Source: Pyrinomonadaceae bacterium
Lineage (GTDB): Bacteria > Acidobacteriota > Blastocatellia > Pyrinomonadales > Pyrinomonadaceae
Length of the DNA stretch: 64,000 nucleotides
Reading direction: 5' to 3'
Assembly: GCA_030841105.1 (NCBI GenBank)
Contig: JAVEDE010000076.1
Location: 62,001-126,000, forward strand
A program made the position numbers and the translations under genes. A model generated the notes under the pieces. That model worked only from the letters and a program-made list of their open reading frames with translations. It did not search any database and was not told the origin of the DNA. This document shows positions 47,478 through 56,891 of this stretch, piece by piece (position 1 is the stretch's first letter; every line of letters starts with the position of its first letter).

Positions 47478-48455
47478 ATGACCTCTTTTTCCAAGTTGAT
47501 TAAACCGCGACTGCCTTCGGCCGCGTTGGGTTTGACGGGCGAGGGCGTGGCGGTGGTCTCTCTGGATCGCAGGCGCGACCGGACGCTCCTTGTGCGGCGC
47601 GCGGGCTACGTGCCGCTGGCCGAGGGGCTGGTGCGCCCGAACTTCGACGAGTCGAACGTGGCCGACGTGGGCGAGTTGGCCGCCGTGCTGCAAGGACTCG
47701 CGGCGAGCGCAGGTGTGCAGAAGCGCAAGCGTTGGTCTGTGGCCTTGCCCGAAGCGGCGACGCGCACGACGATCCTGACGTTGGAGGGCGGCTCGGCCAC
47801 GCGCGCCGAGACCGAAGAGATGTTGCGTTGGAAGACCGAGCGCGGCTTCGGCACGCCGGTCGAGGAGTTGCGCGTGGCGCGCGAGCGGCTGCGCCCCGAC
47901 GCGCAGGGTCGCCCGCGTTACCTTGCGACGGCCGTGCGCCTCTCCGTCCTCGCCGAGTACGAGGCGACGCTCGCCGCGCTCGGCTGGCAGGCGGGTCTCA
48001 TCCTGCCGCGCCACATGGGCGAGGCGTGGTGGCTGATGCGCGAGCGCGTCGCCGCCGGTGCTACGTCCGACTCGCTTCTCGTCAGCACGCACCACGAAGG
48101 CTTCACGGCCGTGCTCCTGCGCGACGCGCAACCGCTGCTCGTCCGCAGCATCGTCTGCGAAGCCGAAGACCGCGTTGACGAACTCTATCGCTTCCTACTC
48201 TTCTACCGCGACCGCGTGCAGACGCCCGCGCTCGACCCGGACGCCGCGCCCGCCGCCGCGGACACCATCGGGCGGATGATGATCGCGGGCGACGGCATCG
48301 AGCACGCCGAGGCGAGCGCGATCATCGAAGAGACGCTCAACACGCGCCCGCGCCTCGTCACCGCCGCCGACGTGCGTCTCGCGCTCCCGTCCGACGAACT
48401 CGACTTCGACGCCATCGCCGCCCCCGCCGGTCTCGCCGCCCTCGCGTGGGCTTGA
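47478..48455 (+). CDS. PilM/GspL-like actin-fold pilus assembly protein
   Basis: A 325-aa protein with the actin-like PilM pattern: SAALGLTGEGVAVVSLDRRR at the start (phosphate-binding strand), VALPEAATRTTILTLEG and the conserved EEMLRWKTERGFGTPVEELR segment. In type IV pilus systems PilM binds the N-terminus of PilN at the inner membrane. No pilN or pilO follows; the next gene is a sigma factor 76 bp away, so partners must be encoded elsewhere or the system is reduced. ATG 47478 directly follows the U-rich flank of the repeat without a Shine-Dalgarno site. Confidence 0.82.
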   Translation: MTSFSKLIKPRLPSAALGLTGEGVAVVSLDRRRDRTLLVRRAGYVPLAEGLVRPNFDESNVADVGELAAVLQGLAASAGVQKRKRWSVALPEAATRTTILTLEGGSATRAETEEMLRWKTERGFGTPVEELRVARERLRPDAQGRPRYLATAVRLSVLAEYEATLAALGWQAGLILPRHMGEAWWLMRERVAAGATSDSLLVSTHHEGFTAVLLRDAQPLLVRSIVCEAEDRVDELYRFLLFYRDRVQTPALDPDAAPAAADTIGRMMIAGDGIEHAEASAIIEETLNTRPRLVTAADVRLALPSDELDFDAIAAPAGLAALAWA

Positions 48456-48486
48456 GCGCGCCGTGGCGCGCAGCCGCCACCGTGGT

Positions 48487-48514
48487 GAAACTTTCGCTCC
48501 GGCGCAAACGTAAA
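48487..48514 (+). promoter_or_regulatory. Candidate ECF-type promoter before the sigma factor gene
   Basis: GAAACTT (48487-48493), a 15-bp spacer and CGTAAA (48509-48514) resemble the GAAC...CGTnnA layout of ECF promoters, 18 bp before the start codon. Autoregulation is common for such genes. The match is loose. Confidence 0.3.
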
Positions 48515-48531
48515 GACGCTTTAACAGAGTT

Positions 48532-49140
48532 ATGAGCGTAGCTTCCCCCACAATTCAGAAGTTCGCCGCAGTGGCCGATTGCGAGTTGGTCACGCGTGCC
48601 ATCAGCGGCCGCGACGACAGCTTCGAGGAACTCGTGCGTCGCTACCAGCGGCCGCTCGTCTCCTACGTCTACCGCATGACGGGCAACTACGAGAGCGCGC
48701 TCGACCTGACGCAGGAAGTGTTCATCAAGGTCTACGGATCGCTTGCGCGCTATCGCCCCGAATACAAATTCTCGACGTGGATTTACCGCATCGCGCACAA
48801 CACGGCGATTGACCACCTGCGCCGCCACTCGACGCGCGAGCAGGAACTCGAAGTCTCGACGCCCGAAGGCGACACCTACGAGAAGCCTTTCGCCAGCGGC
48901 GCGCCGACGCCCGAAGAGGAGAGCGTGCGTGCCGAGCGTCGCGCCGAGATCGAAGACGTGATCGGTGCGCTCCCCGCAAGCTACCGCGAGTTGATCGTCT
49001 TGCGCCACGCGCACGATCTCAGCTACGACGAGATCGCGGAAGTGACCGGCCTCCCGCTCGGCACGGTCAAGAACCGCATCTTCCGCGCGCGCGAGGCGAT
49101 GCGCACGCCGCTCGTCGAGCGCGGCATCACCGGTATTTAA
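48532..49140 (+). CDS. ECF-family (RpoE-like) RNA polymerase sigma factor
   Basis: A 202-aa sigma factor with region 2 (FEELVRRYQRPLVSYVYRMT, LTQEVFIKVYGSLARYRPEY, FSTWIYRIAHNTAIDHLRRH) and region 4 (LPASYRELIVLRHAHDLSYD, then VTGLPLGTVKNRIFRAREAM) and no region 3, as in group 4 sigma factors. The acidic linker between them is normal. The gene immediately downstream encodes a zinc-finger anti-sigma factor, so activity is likely controlled by membrane sequestration. Confidence 0.95.
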   Translation: MSVASPTIQKFAAVADCELVTRAISGRDDSFEELVRRYQRPLVSYVYRMTGNYESALDLTQEVFIKVYGSLARYRPEYKFSTWIYRIAHNTAIDHLRRHSTREQELEVSTPEGDTYEKPFASGAPTPEEESVRAERRAEIEDVIGALPASYRELIVLRHAHDLSYDEIAEVTGLPLGTVKNRIFRAREAMRTPLVERGITGI

Positions 49141-49164
49141 CGACAGGGAAGTGGACGACGAATC

Positions 49165-49782
49165 GTGAGCGAACGAACGCCGACAGCAGTAATCGCCGCC
49201 GACGCAGCCAGCGCGACCAGCCCGTGTCTGGACGTGGCCGCGTACCTCGACGGCGAACTCGACGTCGCGGCCGCCGCGCGCTTCGAGCAGCACACGAAAA
49301 CTTGCGCCGCGTGCGCGACCGCACTCAGCGAGCAGCGGCGTCTGCTCTGCGTCCTCGACGCGGCCTTCGGCGACGCCCGCAAGCAACTCCAACTCCCGAC
49401 TAATTTCACCGAGGTCGTCAAGGCGCGCGCCCAGTCGGACATGAGCAGCGTCCGTCATCGTTCGGAGCGGAAGCGCGCCGCCGTCGTCTGCTTCAGTCTG
49501 GCCGCGCTCTCGTTTGCGCTGCTCGGCTGGCAGGCTTGGGACGAACTGTTTGCGCCCTTGAGCGCCGTGGCGGGCGTGGCCGTGACGATGCTCGACATGG
49601 CGGCGAACGCCATCTCGGAAGCCGCCGCAGGCGTTGCCCTCACGCTGCGCGTGCTCGGCGGGCAGATGTTAGAGGAGCCGCGCGCGGGAACAATCGGCAC
49701 ATACGCCATCCTCGCCGTGGCCGTCGCCCTGCTCTGCGGGCTGATCGGCCACTATCACCGCACGCCGCGCCTCCCCGACTAA
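49165..49782 (+). CDS. Zinc-finger (zf-HC2) anti-sigma factor, membrane-bound
   Basis: A 205-aa protein starting with GTG 49165. The N-terminal ~60 residues hold the anti-sigma zinc site (LDGELDVAAAARFEQHTKTC with HxxxCxxC: HTKTCAAC). Two membrane segments follow (VVCFSLAALSFALLGWQAW and IGTYAILAVAVALLCGLIG). The region between, rich in Ala/Val/Met, may be periplasmic. It should hold the upstream ECF sigma factor at the membrane until a signal releases it. The signal is unknown. Confidence 0.9.
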   Translation: MSERTPTAVIAADAASATSPCLDVAAYLDGELDVAAAARFEQHTKTCAACATALSEQRRLLCVLDAAFGDARKQLQLPTNFTEVVKARAQSDMSSVRHRSERKRAAVVCFSLAALSFALLGWQAWDELFAPLSAVAGVAVTMLDMAANAISEAAAGVALTLRVLGGQMLEEPRAGTIGTYAILAVAVALLCGLIGHYHRTPRLPD

Positions 49783-49872
49783 CCGAAGAAGCGCGCGAGC
49801 CGAAACGCGCGAAAACTCTCCGCCCGTTTTTTACGTAACACCTCTGACCCGGTTCGATTCGTCGCGGCGGGC

Positions 49873-50874
49873 GTGATAACAAAAGTGACTTCACTTAGCC
49901 TTCAGCCGACCCTGACGTTCAGCGACATGCGCGCCCTCGCGCGCGCGGTCGCGTTGCTGTGCGCGCTGCTCGGCGCGGGCGTCGTCGCGGTCTCGGCGCG
50001 CACGCCCTCCGTGCGCGTGGCCGAGAACGACCCGACGACGTGGATCGTCGAGGGCGAGGACACGCAGGACGTGTTCGGGATGGGGCGACACATCATCGTG
50101 CGCGGGAAGGTCAAGCACGGCGTGATGGCCTTCGGCGGCGACGTGTTCGTCGAAGGGCAGGGGCGCGTCGAGGGCGACGTGGGCGTCATCGGCGGCACGA
50201 TCACGCAGAGCGAACATTCCTACATCGGCGGCGACGTGCTCGTCATTGGCGGCGCGTATCATCACGGCAAGACCGCGCCGGGGCGCGACCCCGCAAGCAA
50301 GACGATCATGTTCGCGGGCTACGAAGAGGAGTTGCGCGAGTTGGGGCGCAACCCCGCGTCTTTGCTCGAACCGAAATGGACAGCTCCCTCGTTCGGCCTG
50401 CGCGTCCTCTCGATCCTCTTCTGGTTCATCATCTCACTCGGTTTGACCGCCGCGTCGCCCGGCGCGATCAGCCGCGCGGCGACGCGCTTGCAGTTGACGA
50501 GCCTGCGCGTCGCGGCCATCGGGCTGCTCGCAGCCTTCGTGCTCGCCTTCGGCGTACCGCTCGCGCTGCATGTCCTGCCGCCCGTGCTCGGCCTCTTCGT
50601 CGGCGCGCTCTCGATCCTGCTCTTGCTCGTGGCCTATCTCTTCGGGCGCGTGGCGATTCACGCGGCGACGGGTCGCTGGTTGCAGCGTCGCCTGCTGCGC
50701 GAAGAACAGCGTTCCGAGTCAATCGCGCTGTTGTTCGGCGCGGCCTTCTGGGCGATTGTCCTGTCTTTGCCCTACGTGTGGGCGTTCGCCGTCGCCGCGC
50801 TCGTCGTCACGAGTCTGGGGCTGGCGTTGACGGTGCGCTACCGCATCGGCTGGAAAACGCCCGCGCGCGCTTGA
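49873..50874 (+). CDS. Membrane protein with polymer-forming (bactofilin-like) N-terminal domain
   Basis: A 333-aa protein with an N-terminal signal or anchor (ALLCALLGAGVVAVSA) and a short beta-helix-like region (HIIVRGKVKHGVMAFGGDVF, VEGDVGVIGGTITQSEHSYI) similar to polymer-forming proteins. Four hydrophobic helices follow (VLSILFWFIISLGLTAA; AIGLLAAFVLAFGVPLAL; LFVGALSILLLLVAYLFG; and the last near VWAFAVAALVVTSLGLALTV). It lies in the same direction behind the sigma/anti-sigma pair and may be a regulon member. The start is GTG 49873 or ATG 49927. No specific function assigned. Confidence 0.8.
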   Translation: MITKVTSLSLQPTLTFSDMRALARAVALLCALLGAGVVAVSARTPSVRVAENDPTTWIVEGEDTQDVFGMGRHIIVRGKVKHGVMAFGGDVFVEGQGRVEGDVGVIGGTITQSEHSYIGGDVLVIGGAYHHGKTAPGRDPASKTIMFAGYEEELRELGRNPASLLEPKWTAPSFGLRVLSILFWFIISLGLTAASPGAISRAATRLQLTSLRVAAIGLLAAFVLAFGVPLALHVLPPVLGLFVGALSILLLLVAYLFGRVAIHAATGRWLQRRLLREEQRSESIALLFGAAFWAIVLSLPYVWAFAVAALVVTSLGLALTVRYRIGWKTPARA

Positions 50875-51145
50875 TCTCGCCCGCCTAACGCACTAATCTT
50901 CCACTTCATTCCCCTGAAATTGTTCGCCGGAAGAGGCGACTAAACGAGGCCGCCGCGCGTCTAACCTGTTGCCGCGAAAGCGCGCTTCAACCTTTCCCCA
51001 CAACATTCGCCGCCGGAAATACGCGAACGGCGGGTTCGCTAGAGTTCGACCGGATAATCTACCGGCGGTAATAAATCGGCCGCCCCGACGTTAAACTTTA
51101 GACGCTTCAACTGACCGTTGATCCACGACCGAAGAGAGCATCAAG

Positions 51146-52477
51146 ATGAAAAAGCACTTTGTGAACTACGCCTTCGCCGCGCTCGCCTCTGCGACGCTCG
51201 CGGGCGGCGCGTTCGGACAAACTACCGCGACGCAACCGGCGACTTCCGCCGCCGCCGCAGGCCAGTCGAACCCAGCCATTTCCCCCAACCGCGTCCTCGG
51301 CGACGCGACGGCCATTGATACCAACGCGAACACCATCACGCTCAAGGTTGACGGCGCGAGCGCGCCCGTCAACGTCGTCTTGAGCGCGGCGACCGTCTAT
51401 TACCGCGTCAACTCCGACGCGCTGGCGCGCGCCGCGAAGGGCGCGATCACGCCCGCCGACATGACCAAGATCACGCTCGCAGGCGTCGCCGTCGGCAATC
51501 GTCTGGTGGTGCTCGGTAAAGTCTCCGACGATCAGAAAACCGTCCCGGCGCGCGTCGTGATCGTGGCGACGAAAGAGGACATCGCGCAGAAGCAAGAGCG
51601 CGACCGCGCGGAGTGGCAGCGGCGCGGCATCCTCGGCACGGTGACGGCCGTCAACCCCGCGGCGAAAGAGATCACTGTGAACGTGTCCACGCCCGAAGGC
51701 GTCAAGCCGCTAGTTGTTGACGCGGCGGGCGAGAAGGTCTTGTTCCGACGTTACGCGCCCGACTCGGTGAAGTTTGCCGATGCGAAGGCGAGCAGTTTCG
51801 CGGAGGTGAAGACAGGGGATCGCCTGCGCGCGCTCGGCGAACGCAGCGCGGACGGCGCGCGCTTCACGCCCGAAGAGATCGTCTCCGGCTCGTTCCGTCA
51901 ACTCGTCGGCACGGTGACGGCCGTGGACGCGGCGACGGGTGAGATCAAGATCAAGACGCAGGACAACAAGATGCTCACCGTCCTCGTCAACAGCGCCTCT
52001 AACCTGCGCCGCCTGCCGCCGGTGATGGCGCAGTTCTTGGCGCAGCGCGCGGCCGGTGGCGGCGCGGCGGGCGGTGGTCGTCCGGGCGGCGGCAGACCCG
52101 CAGGCGCGGGTGGTGCTCCGGGTGAAGGCGCGCGTCCCCCGCAAACTGCGGGCGGCGGCGCGCCGGGCGCGGAAGGCGGCGCACGCGGTGAAGGCAGACC
52201 CGGCGGTGGCGGCGGGCGGCGCATGGGCGGCTTCGACCCGCAGGAGATGCTTGAGCGCATGCCGCAGACGACTTTGGCCGAGTTGAAGGCGGGCGACATG
52301 ATCATCGTCTCCAGCACGTCGGGCGCAGACCCGACGCGTTTGACGGCCATCGCGCTCGTCGCCGGGGTTGACGCGATCATCAACGCGATGCCCGCGGGCG
52401 CGGCGCGGCCAAACGTCGGCGGCGGTCAGGATTTGGGCTTGCCGGGCGGCATTGATCTCGGCATCGGCCTCCCGTAA
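51146..52477 (+). CDS. Secreted protein with repeated DUF5666-like beta units and Gly/Pro/Ala-rich region
   Basis: A 443-aa exported protein (signal MKKHFVNYAFAALASATLAG). Three similar beta units appear: GDATAIDTNANTITLKVDGA, GTVTAVNPAAKEITVNVSTP and GTVTAVDAATGEIKIKTQDN, a pattern like DUF5666/OB-like repeats. Residues ~300-370 are Gly/Arg/Pro-rich (GGGRPGGGRPAGAGGAPGEG). The C-terminus has a further short beta segment (GDMIIVSSTSGADPTRLTAI). GAGAG upstream supports ATG 51146. The role is unknown; it precedes the TonB-dependent receptor, which carries a similar Gly-rich run, but a terminator separates them. Confidence 0.75.
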   Translation: MKKHFVNYAFAALASATLAGGAFGQTTATQPATSAAAAGQSNPAISPNRVLGDATAIDTNANTITLKVDGASAPVNVVLSAATVYYRVNSDALARAAKGAITPADMTKITLAGVAVGNRLVVLGKVSDDQKTVPARVVIVATKEDIAQKQERDRAEWQRRGILGTVTAVNPAAKEITVNVSTPEGVKPLVVDAAGEKVLFRRYAPDSVKFADAKASSFAEVKTGDRLRALGERSADGARFTPEEIVSGSFRQLVGTVTAVDAATGEIKIKTQDNKMLTVLVNSASNLRRLPPVMAQFLAQRAAGGGAAGGGRPGGGRPAGAGGAPGEGARPPQTAGGGAPGAEGGARGEGRPGGGGGRRMGGFDPQEMLERMPQTTLAELKAGDMIIVSSTSGADPTRLTAIALVAGVDAIINAMPAGAARPNVGGGQDLGLPGGIDLGIGLP

Positions 52478-52492
52478 ATAGTTAAAAATAAA

Positions 52493-52534
52493 GACGGGTG
52501 AGGTGTAACCTGAGTCGCATTTCACCCGTCTTCT
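52493..52534 (+). terminator. Terminator after the Gly-rich secreted protein
   Basis: AAGACGGGTGA and TCACCCGTCTT pair across a ~20-base loop containing a small GGTGTAACC hairpin, followed by CTATTTGT. Placement 15 bp after the stop codon supports termination. Confidence 0.65.
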
Positions 52535-52593
52535 ATTTGTCGGTCTAAAAATCAGTAAAATTTTAAGTGAGGAAATCTCCCCAACCAGGAATC

Positions 52594-55500
52594 ATGAATT
52601 TATCATCGAGTTACATCATACGCGGGCTGAATTTGCTGCTGGCGTTCGCGCTCGCGGCCGTGCTCACGGCGGCGCAGGGCACGGGCGGTTTGCGCGGGAC
52701 GATCACGGACGAGTTCGGCGGCATCGTCGTCGGCGCGACCGTCACGCTGGTTGACGCGGCGGGCGCGGAGAAGACGGCGACGACAAACGACGACGGCGTC
52801 TACACCTTCACTAACCTCGCGCCCGGCACGTACACCCTGCGCGCGACGACGACCGGCTTCGGCGTCTACGAAAACGCGGCCGTGGTGGTCGCCGCCGGTC
52901 GCCGCGAGTCGCTCGACATCAAACTCAGCGTGACGCTCGAAAACGAGGACGTGACGGTTGCGGCCGAGACGCCCGTCAGCACCGAGGCCGAGAACAACCA
53001 GAGCGCGCTCGTCATCAAAGGCACAGACCTCGACGCTTTGCCCGACGACCCGGATGATCTCGCCGCCGCGCTCCAAGCTCTCGCAGGGCCTTCGGCGGGG
53101 CCGAACGGCGGGCAGATTTTTATTGACGGCTTCACGGGCGGGCGCATCCCGCCGAAAGAGTCTATCCGCGAAATTCGCATCAACCAGAATCCTTTCTCCG
53201 CGGAGTTCGACCGGCTCGGCTTCGGCCGCGTCGAAATCCTGACGCGCCCCGGCACAGACAAACTGCGCGGGCAGGGCAACTTCAACTTCGGCGACGAGAG
53301 CCTCAACTCGCGCGACCCGTTCGCCGAACGCCGCGCCCCGTTCCAACTGCGCAGCTACGGCTTTAACCTGAGCGGCCCCATTCAGAAACGCAAGTCGTCG
53401 TTCTTTATTGATTTCGACCGCCGCGAGTCGGACGGCAACTCGATCATCAACGCGCAGTTCATCGAACCCGACTCGTTCAACCTCGTCAACGTTAACCGCA
53501 CGCTCGTCGTGCCGACGCGCCGCACGACGTTCAGCCCGCGCCTCGACTATCAGATCAACGCGACGAACACCGTCGTCGCGCGCTACAGCTTCTCGCGCTC
53601 GCACACGGACAACCTCGGCGTCAGCGAGTTTTCGCTCGACGTTGATCCGTTCTTCGGCGTGGATCGCACCTTCAGCCGCCAGAACACCGAGCACAATTTT
53701 CAGTTCACCGAGACGACTATTCTCACCCCGACCGTGATCAACGAGACGCGCTTCCAGTTCGAGCGCAACCGCAGCGAATCGGGCGGCGACATCTCCGCGC
53801 CCGTCATCTTCGTGCGCGAGGCCTTCACTGGCGGCGGCGCACAGGCCGCCCCCGCCTCGGCCACCAACACGCGTTACGAGTTGTCGAACTACACCTCGTT
53901 CACGCTCGGCCTGCATTCCCTGAAGGCGGGCGGCCGCGTGCGCGGCATCAACATTTCCGACGTGTCGCAGTCGGGCTTCAACGGTCAGTTCATCTTCTCC
54001 GGCGGCCTCGCGCCGCAACTCGACTCGAATAACCAGATCGTCTTTCAGACCAGCCCGACGACGGGCATGCCTGAGCCGCTGCTGCTCAACGTCAACAGCA
54101 TCGAAAGCTTCCGCCGCACGCAGGTCTTTCAAGATCAGTGCCAACAATCTCCGGCGCAATGCCTGACGCCCGCCGAACTGCTCGCGCGCGGCGCGCTCCC
54201 CACGCAGTTCAGCATCTCCGGCGGCAACCCGGAGGCGAGCGTCAGCCAGTTAGACTTCGGCGCGTTCATTCAAGACGACTGGCGCGTACGCAAGAACTTC
54301 ACGCTCTCGGCCGGACTGCGCTACGAGACGCAGACGAACATCAGCAGCAATCTCAACTTCGCGCCGCGTCTCTCCTTCGCCTATTCGCCCGGCGCGGGCG
54401 CGCGCCAGCCGAAGACGGTCATCCGCGGCGGCTTCGGCGTCTTCTACACGCGCTTCGGCGAAAACTTCACGCTGCAAGCCAACCGCTTCAACGGCCAGAA
54501 CCAGCAGCAGTTCTTCATCCTCGCGCCCGCGCCCGGCGACACTTCGGCGCGCGCGATTCAGGCGCGCAACATCCTGAACAATTTCCCGAACGTGCCGACG
54601 ATCGAGCAGTTGACCCAGTTCGCCGTCCCGACCACGACGCGCGTTATCGCGCCCGACCTGCAATCGCCCTACACGATTCAGTCAACGGCCAGCGTTGAGC
54701 GTCTGCTGCCCGGCCGCATCACTGTGACGGCCAGCTTCGTCAACACGCGCACGCTCCACCTGCTGCGCATACGCAACATCAACGCACCGCTGAACGGCGT
54801 GCGCCCGCTCGGCTTCGCGCGCGGCAACGTCTTCCAGTACGAGTCGAGCGGCATCCTCAACCAGAACCAGTTGCTCGTCAACGCCAACACGCGCTTCAAT
54901 CCGAACTTCTCGATCTTCGCCAACTACACGCTCGGCCGCGCGCGCAGCGACTCGGACGGCGCGGGTTCGTTCCCGGCCGACAACTACGATCTGAGTTCGG
55001 AGTACGGGCGTTCGTCTCTCGACGTGCGTCACCGCTTCTTCCTCGGCGGCTCGATCTCCGCGCCGTGGGGCATTCGTTTCAACCCGCTCATCTTCGCCTC
55101 GACGGGCGCGCCCTTCAACATCACGACGGGCTTCGACAACAACGGCGATACGCAGAGCAACGACCGCCCCGCGTTCGCGACCGCCGCGACAACGCAGGCG
55201 AATTTGAAAGTGACGCCCTTCGGCAACTTCGACCTCAACCCTGCTCCCGGCGCGCAGATCATCCCGCGCAACTACGGGCAGAGTCCGGGTCAAATCACGG
55301 TCAACCTGAGAATCAACAAGTCGTTCGCGTTCGGCGATGTCCCCGGCGCGGCGGCGCGTAACACTGCCGCTAACGGCCAGACGCCCGCGGCGGGCGGCGA
55401 CCAGACTACTGCGGGCGGCGCAGCCGGCGGTCGCGGTGCTGGCGGCGGCGGTCGTGGCGGTCGTGCCGGCGGTGGTGGTGGCGGCCCGCGCGGCGGTGGC

Positions 55501-55764
55501 GGGGGAGGCGGCGGCGCGTTCGGTCAGGGCGGCATCTTCGGCGCGGGCGGCGGTGGCGGCGCGAGGGCTGAGCAGAAACGCTACAACCTGACGCTCGGCA
55601 TCAACATCAGCAACATCTTCAACCGCACGAATCCGGGGCCGTTCATCGGCAACCTCAGTTCGGATCGTTTCGGGCAGGCCACGCAGTCGGGCGGCTTCGG
55701 CTTCGGCGGCGGGAACGCGGCGGGCAACCGGCGCGTCGAAGCCCAACTCCGGTTCAGCTTCTAG
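52594..55764 (+). CDS. TonB-dependent receptor with carboxypeptidase-regulatory-like N-terminus
   Basis: A ~1056-aa outer-membrane receptor of the Oar-like class common in Acidobacteriota. It has a signal peptide (GLNLLLAFALAAVLTAAQ), a carboxypeptidase-regulatory beta-sandwich (GLRGTITDEFGGIVVGATVT; about 30-110), a plug (about 130-240, GGQIFIDGFTGGRIPPKESI) and a long beta-barrel. Near the C-terminus (about 935-1000) a run of almost pure Gly/Arg/Ala is inserted in the barrel before the last strands; the protein still ends with an aromatic strand RVEAQLRFSF. ATG 52594 is chosen over the upstream GTG because of the signal peptide. Substrate unknown. Confidence 0.92.
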   Translation: MNLSSSYIIRGLNLLLAFALAAVLTAAQGTGGLRGTITDEFGGIVVGATVTLVDAAGAEKTATTNDDGVYTFTNLAPGTYTLRATTTGFGVYENAAVVVAAGRRESLDIKLSVTLENEDVTVAAETPVSTEAENNQSALVIKGTDLDALPDDPDDLAAALQALAGPSAGPNGGQIFIDGFTGGRIPPKESIREIRINQNPFSAEFDRLGFGRVEILTRPGTDKLRGQGNFNFGDESLNSRDPFAERRAPFQLRSYGFNLSGPIQKRKSSFFIDFDRRESDGNSIINAQFIEPDSFNLVNVNRTLVVPTRRTTFSPRLDYQINATNTVVARYSFSRSHTDNLGVSEFSLDVDPFFGVDRTFSRQNTEHNFQFTETTILTPTVINETRFQFERNRSESGGDISAPVIFVREAFTGGGAQAAPASATNTRYELSNYTSFTLGLHSLKAGGRVRGINISDVSQSGFNGQFIFSGGLAPQLDSNNQIVFQTSPTTGMPEPLLLNVNSIESFRRTQVFQDQCQQSPAQCLTPAELLARGALPTQFSISGGNPEASVSQLDFGAFIQDDWRVRKNFTLSAGLRYETQTNISSNLNFAPRLSFAYSPGAGARQPKTVIRGGFGVFYTRFGENFTLQANRFNGQNQQQFFILAPAPGDTSARAIQARNILNNFPNVPTIEQLTQFAVPTTTRVIAPDLQSPYTIQSTASVERLLPGRITVTASFVNTRTLHLLRIRNINAPLNGVRPLGFARGNVFQYESSGILNQNQLLVNANTRFNPNFSIFANYTLGRARSDSDGAGSFPADNYDLSSEYGRSSLDVRHRFFLGGSISAPWGIRFNPLIFASTGAPFNITTGFDNNGDTQSNDRPAFATAATTQANLKVTPFGNFDLNPAPGAQIIPRNYGQSPGQITVNLRINKSFAFGDVPGAAARNTAANGQTPAAGGDQTTAGGAAGGRGAGGGGRGGRAGGGGGGPRGGGGGGGGAFGQGGIFGAGGGGGARAEQKRYNLTLGINISNIFNRTNPGPFIGNLSSDRFGQATQSGGFGFGGGNAAGNRRVEAQLRFSF

Positions 55765-55791
55765 ACTGAACTTTCCACAGGGTCGGCACGT

Positions 55792-55858
55792 AAAATCTCA
55801 CGCCGGGGGCAAGCGGGAAACTCTTCGAGTCTCCTTCCTGCTCCCGGCGTGAGATTTT
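55792..55858 (+). terminator. Rho-independent terminator after the TonB receptor
   Basis: AAAATCTCACGCCGGG and CCCGGCGTGAGATTTT form a 16-bp perfect stem with a 35-base loop, followed by TATAACG. It lies 28 bp after the stop codon. Confidence 0.85.
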
Positions 55859-55977
55859 TATAACGAGCGGTAATCGGTTAATCTTCCCTGTGCCGGAGAA
55901 GATCGCTTCCTTTCAAACGGCAGTCGCCATCAATTCAACGGAATCGCCAGCCTGCCCCATAGCAAAGAGGTAACAAC

Positions 55978-56787
55978 ATGAAGTTCACATCCCCCTTCAC
56001 CCTTGCCGCCACGCGCCGCATCGCCCTCGCCCTCTGTCTCTCGACCGCTGCGAGCGTCGGCGCGCTTGCACAGGAGAAGCCGTCGGACAAAACCAGCGCG
56101 GCCGCGACGACTGCCGCGCCCGCAACTGCCGCGCAGCCCGCGGTCAAAACTTCCATCATCACCGCGGCGATGACGCCCCTCGAACTGGCGCACGCGGCGT
56201 TCACGGCGCAAGGCGGCGAGAAGTTTCGCCACCTCAAGAACATGCTGCTCACCGGCTCGGTTGATCTCTACGCGCCGAGTTCCACGCAGTCGCTCACGGG
56301 CAGGTTCGGCATGATCGTCGCGGGCGATAAGCTGAGGCAGGACGTGCAGTCCGCCCTCTTCAGTTTCCAACTCATCTTCGACGGCGAACGCAGCTATACC
56401 TCGATGCGCGGCATGAACCTCCCGCCGCTCACCAAGTTCGGCATCCCCGTGCTCGCCAAGTTCGACCAGGCGGGTTACGTCATCACCGCGCTGCCCGACA
56501 AGAAGAAAGAGCGCGGCTTTCGCATCACGGACGCCGAAGGCAACAGCACCGACTACTACGTCGAGATGGCGACCGGGCGCGTCCGCCGCTTCGAGATTCC
56601 CTACAACCGCATGACCTACAGTTTCGAGTACAAGGGCTTCCGCGAACTCGACGGCGTGCTCGTCCCCACGAGCTTCGCGCAAAAGCTGACCGCGCCGCAG
56701 GGCGACTTCATCGCCGAGTTCAAAGTCAAAGAAGTGAAACTCAATCAGGACTTGCCCGCCGACGCCTTCAAGATTCCCGAACAGTAA
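55978..56787 (+). CDS. Exported LolA-like outer-membrane lipoprotein-sorting-type protein
   Basis: A 269-aa protein with a signal peptide (IALALCLSTAASVGALA) and an Ala/Thr linker (to about 60). The body resembles the LolA/LppX beta-sheet fold (AAFTAQGGEKFRHLKNMLLT, FELIFDGERSY-like FQLIFDGERSYTSMRG, ITDAEGNSTDYYVEMATGRV, FEYKGFRELDGVLVPTSFAQ). Such proteins carry or sense lipids in the periplasm. No Lol partner lies nearby. It ends 13 bp before a heptamer palindrome and is convergent with frr. Confidence 0.75.
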   Translation: MKFTSPFTLAATRRIALALCLSTAASVGALAQEKPSDKTSAAATTAAPATAAQPAVKTSIITAAMTPLELAHAAFTAQGGEKFRHLKNMLLTGSVDLYAPSSTQSLTGRFGMIVAGDKLRQDVQSALFSFQLIFDGERSYTSMRGMNLPPLTKFGIPVLAKFDQAGYVITALPDKKKERGFRITDAEGNSTDYYVEMATGRVRRFEIPYNRMTYSFEYKGFRELDGVLVPTSFAQKLTAPQGDFIAEFKVKEVKLNQDLPADAFKIPEQ

Positions 56788-56799
56788 GCGGGCGGGGAA

Positions 56800-56880
56800 C
56801 AGGTTAAAGGGTAAAGGGTAAGGGGGAAAGGGAAGCAACATGCTTTCTCCTTTCCCCCTTACCCCTTTCCCTTTAACCTG
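56800..56880. repeat. Heptamer palindrome of the GGTAAAG family
   Basis: CAGGTTAAAGGGTAAAGGGTAAGGGGGAAAGGGAAGCA is followed by its near-perfect complement TGCTTTCTCCTTTCCCCCTTACCCCTTTCCCTTTAACCTG. It separates the convergent LolA-like and frr genes and probably terminates both. Confidence 0.9.
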
Positions 56881-56891
56881 CTTTTCGCTTC

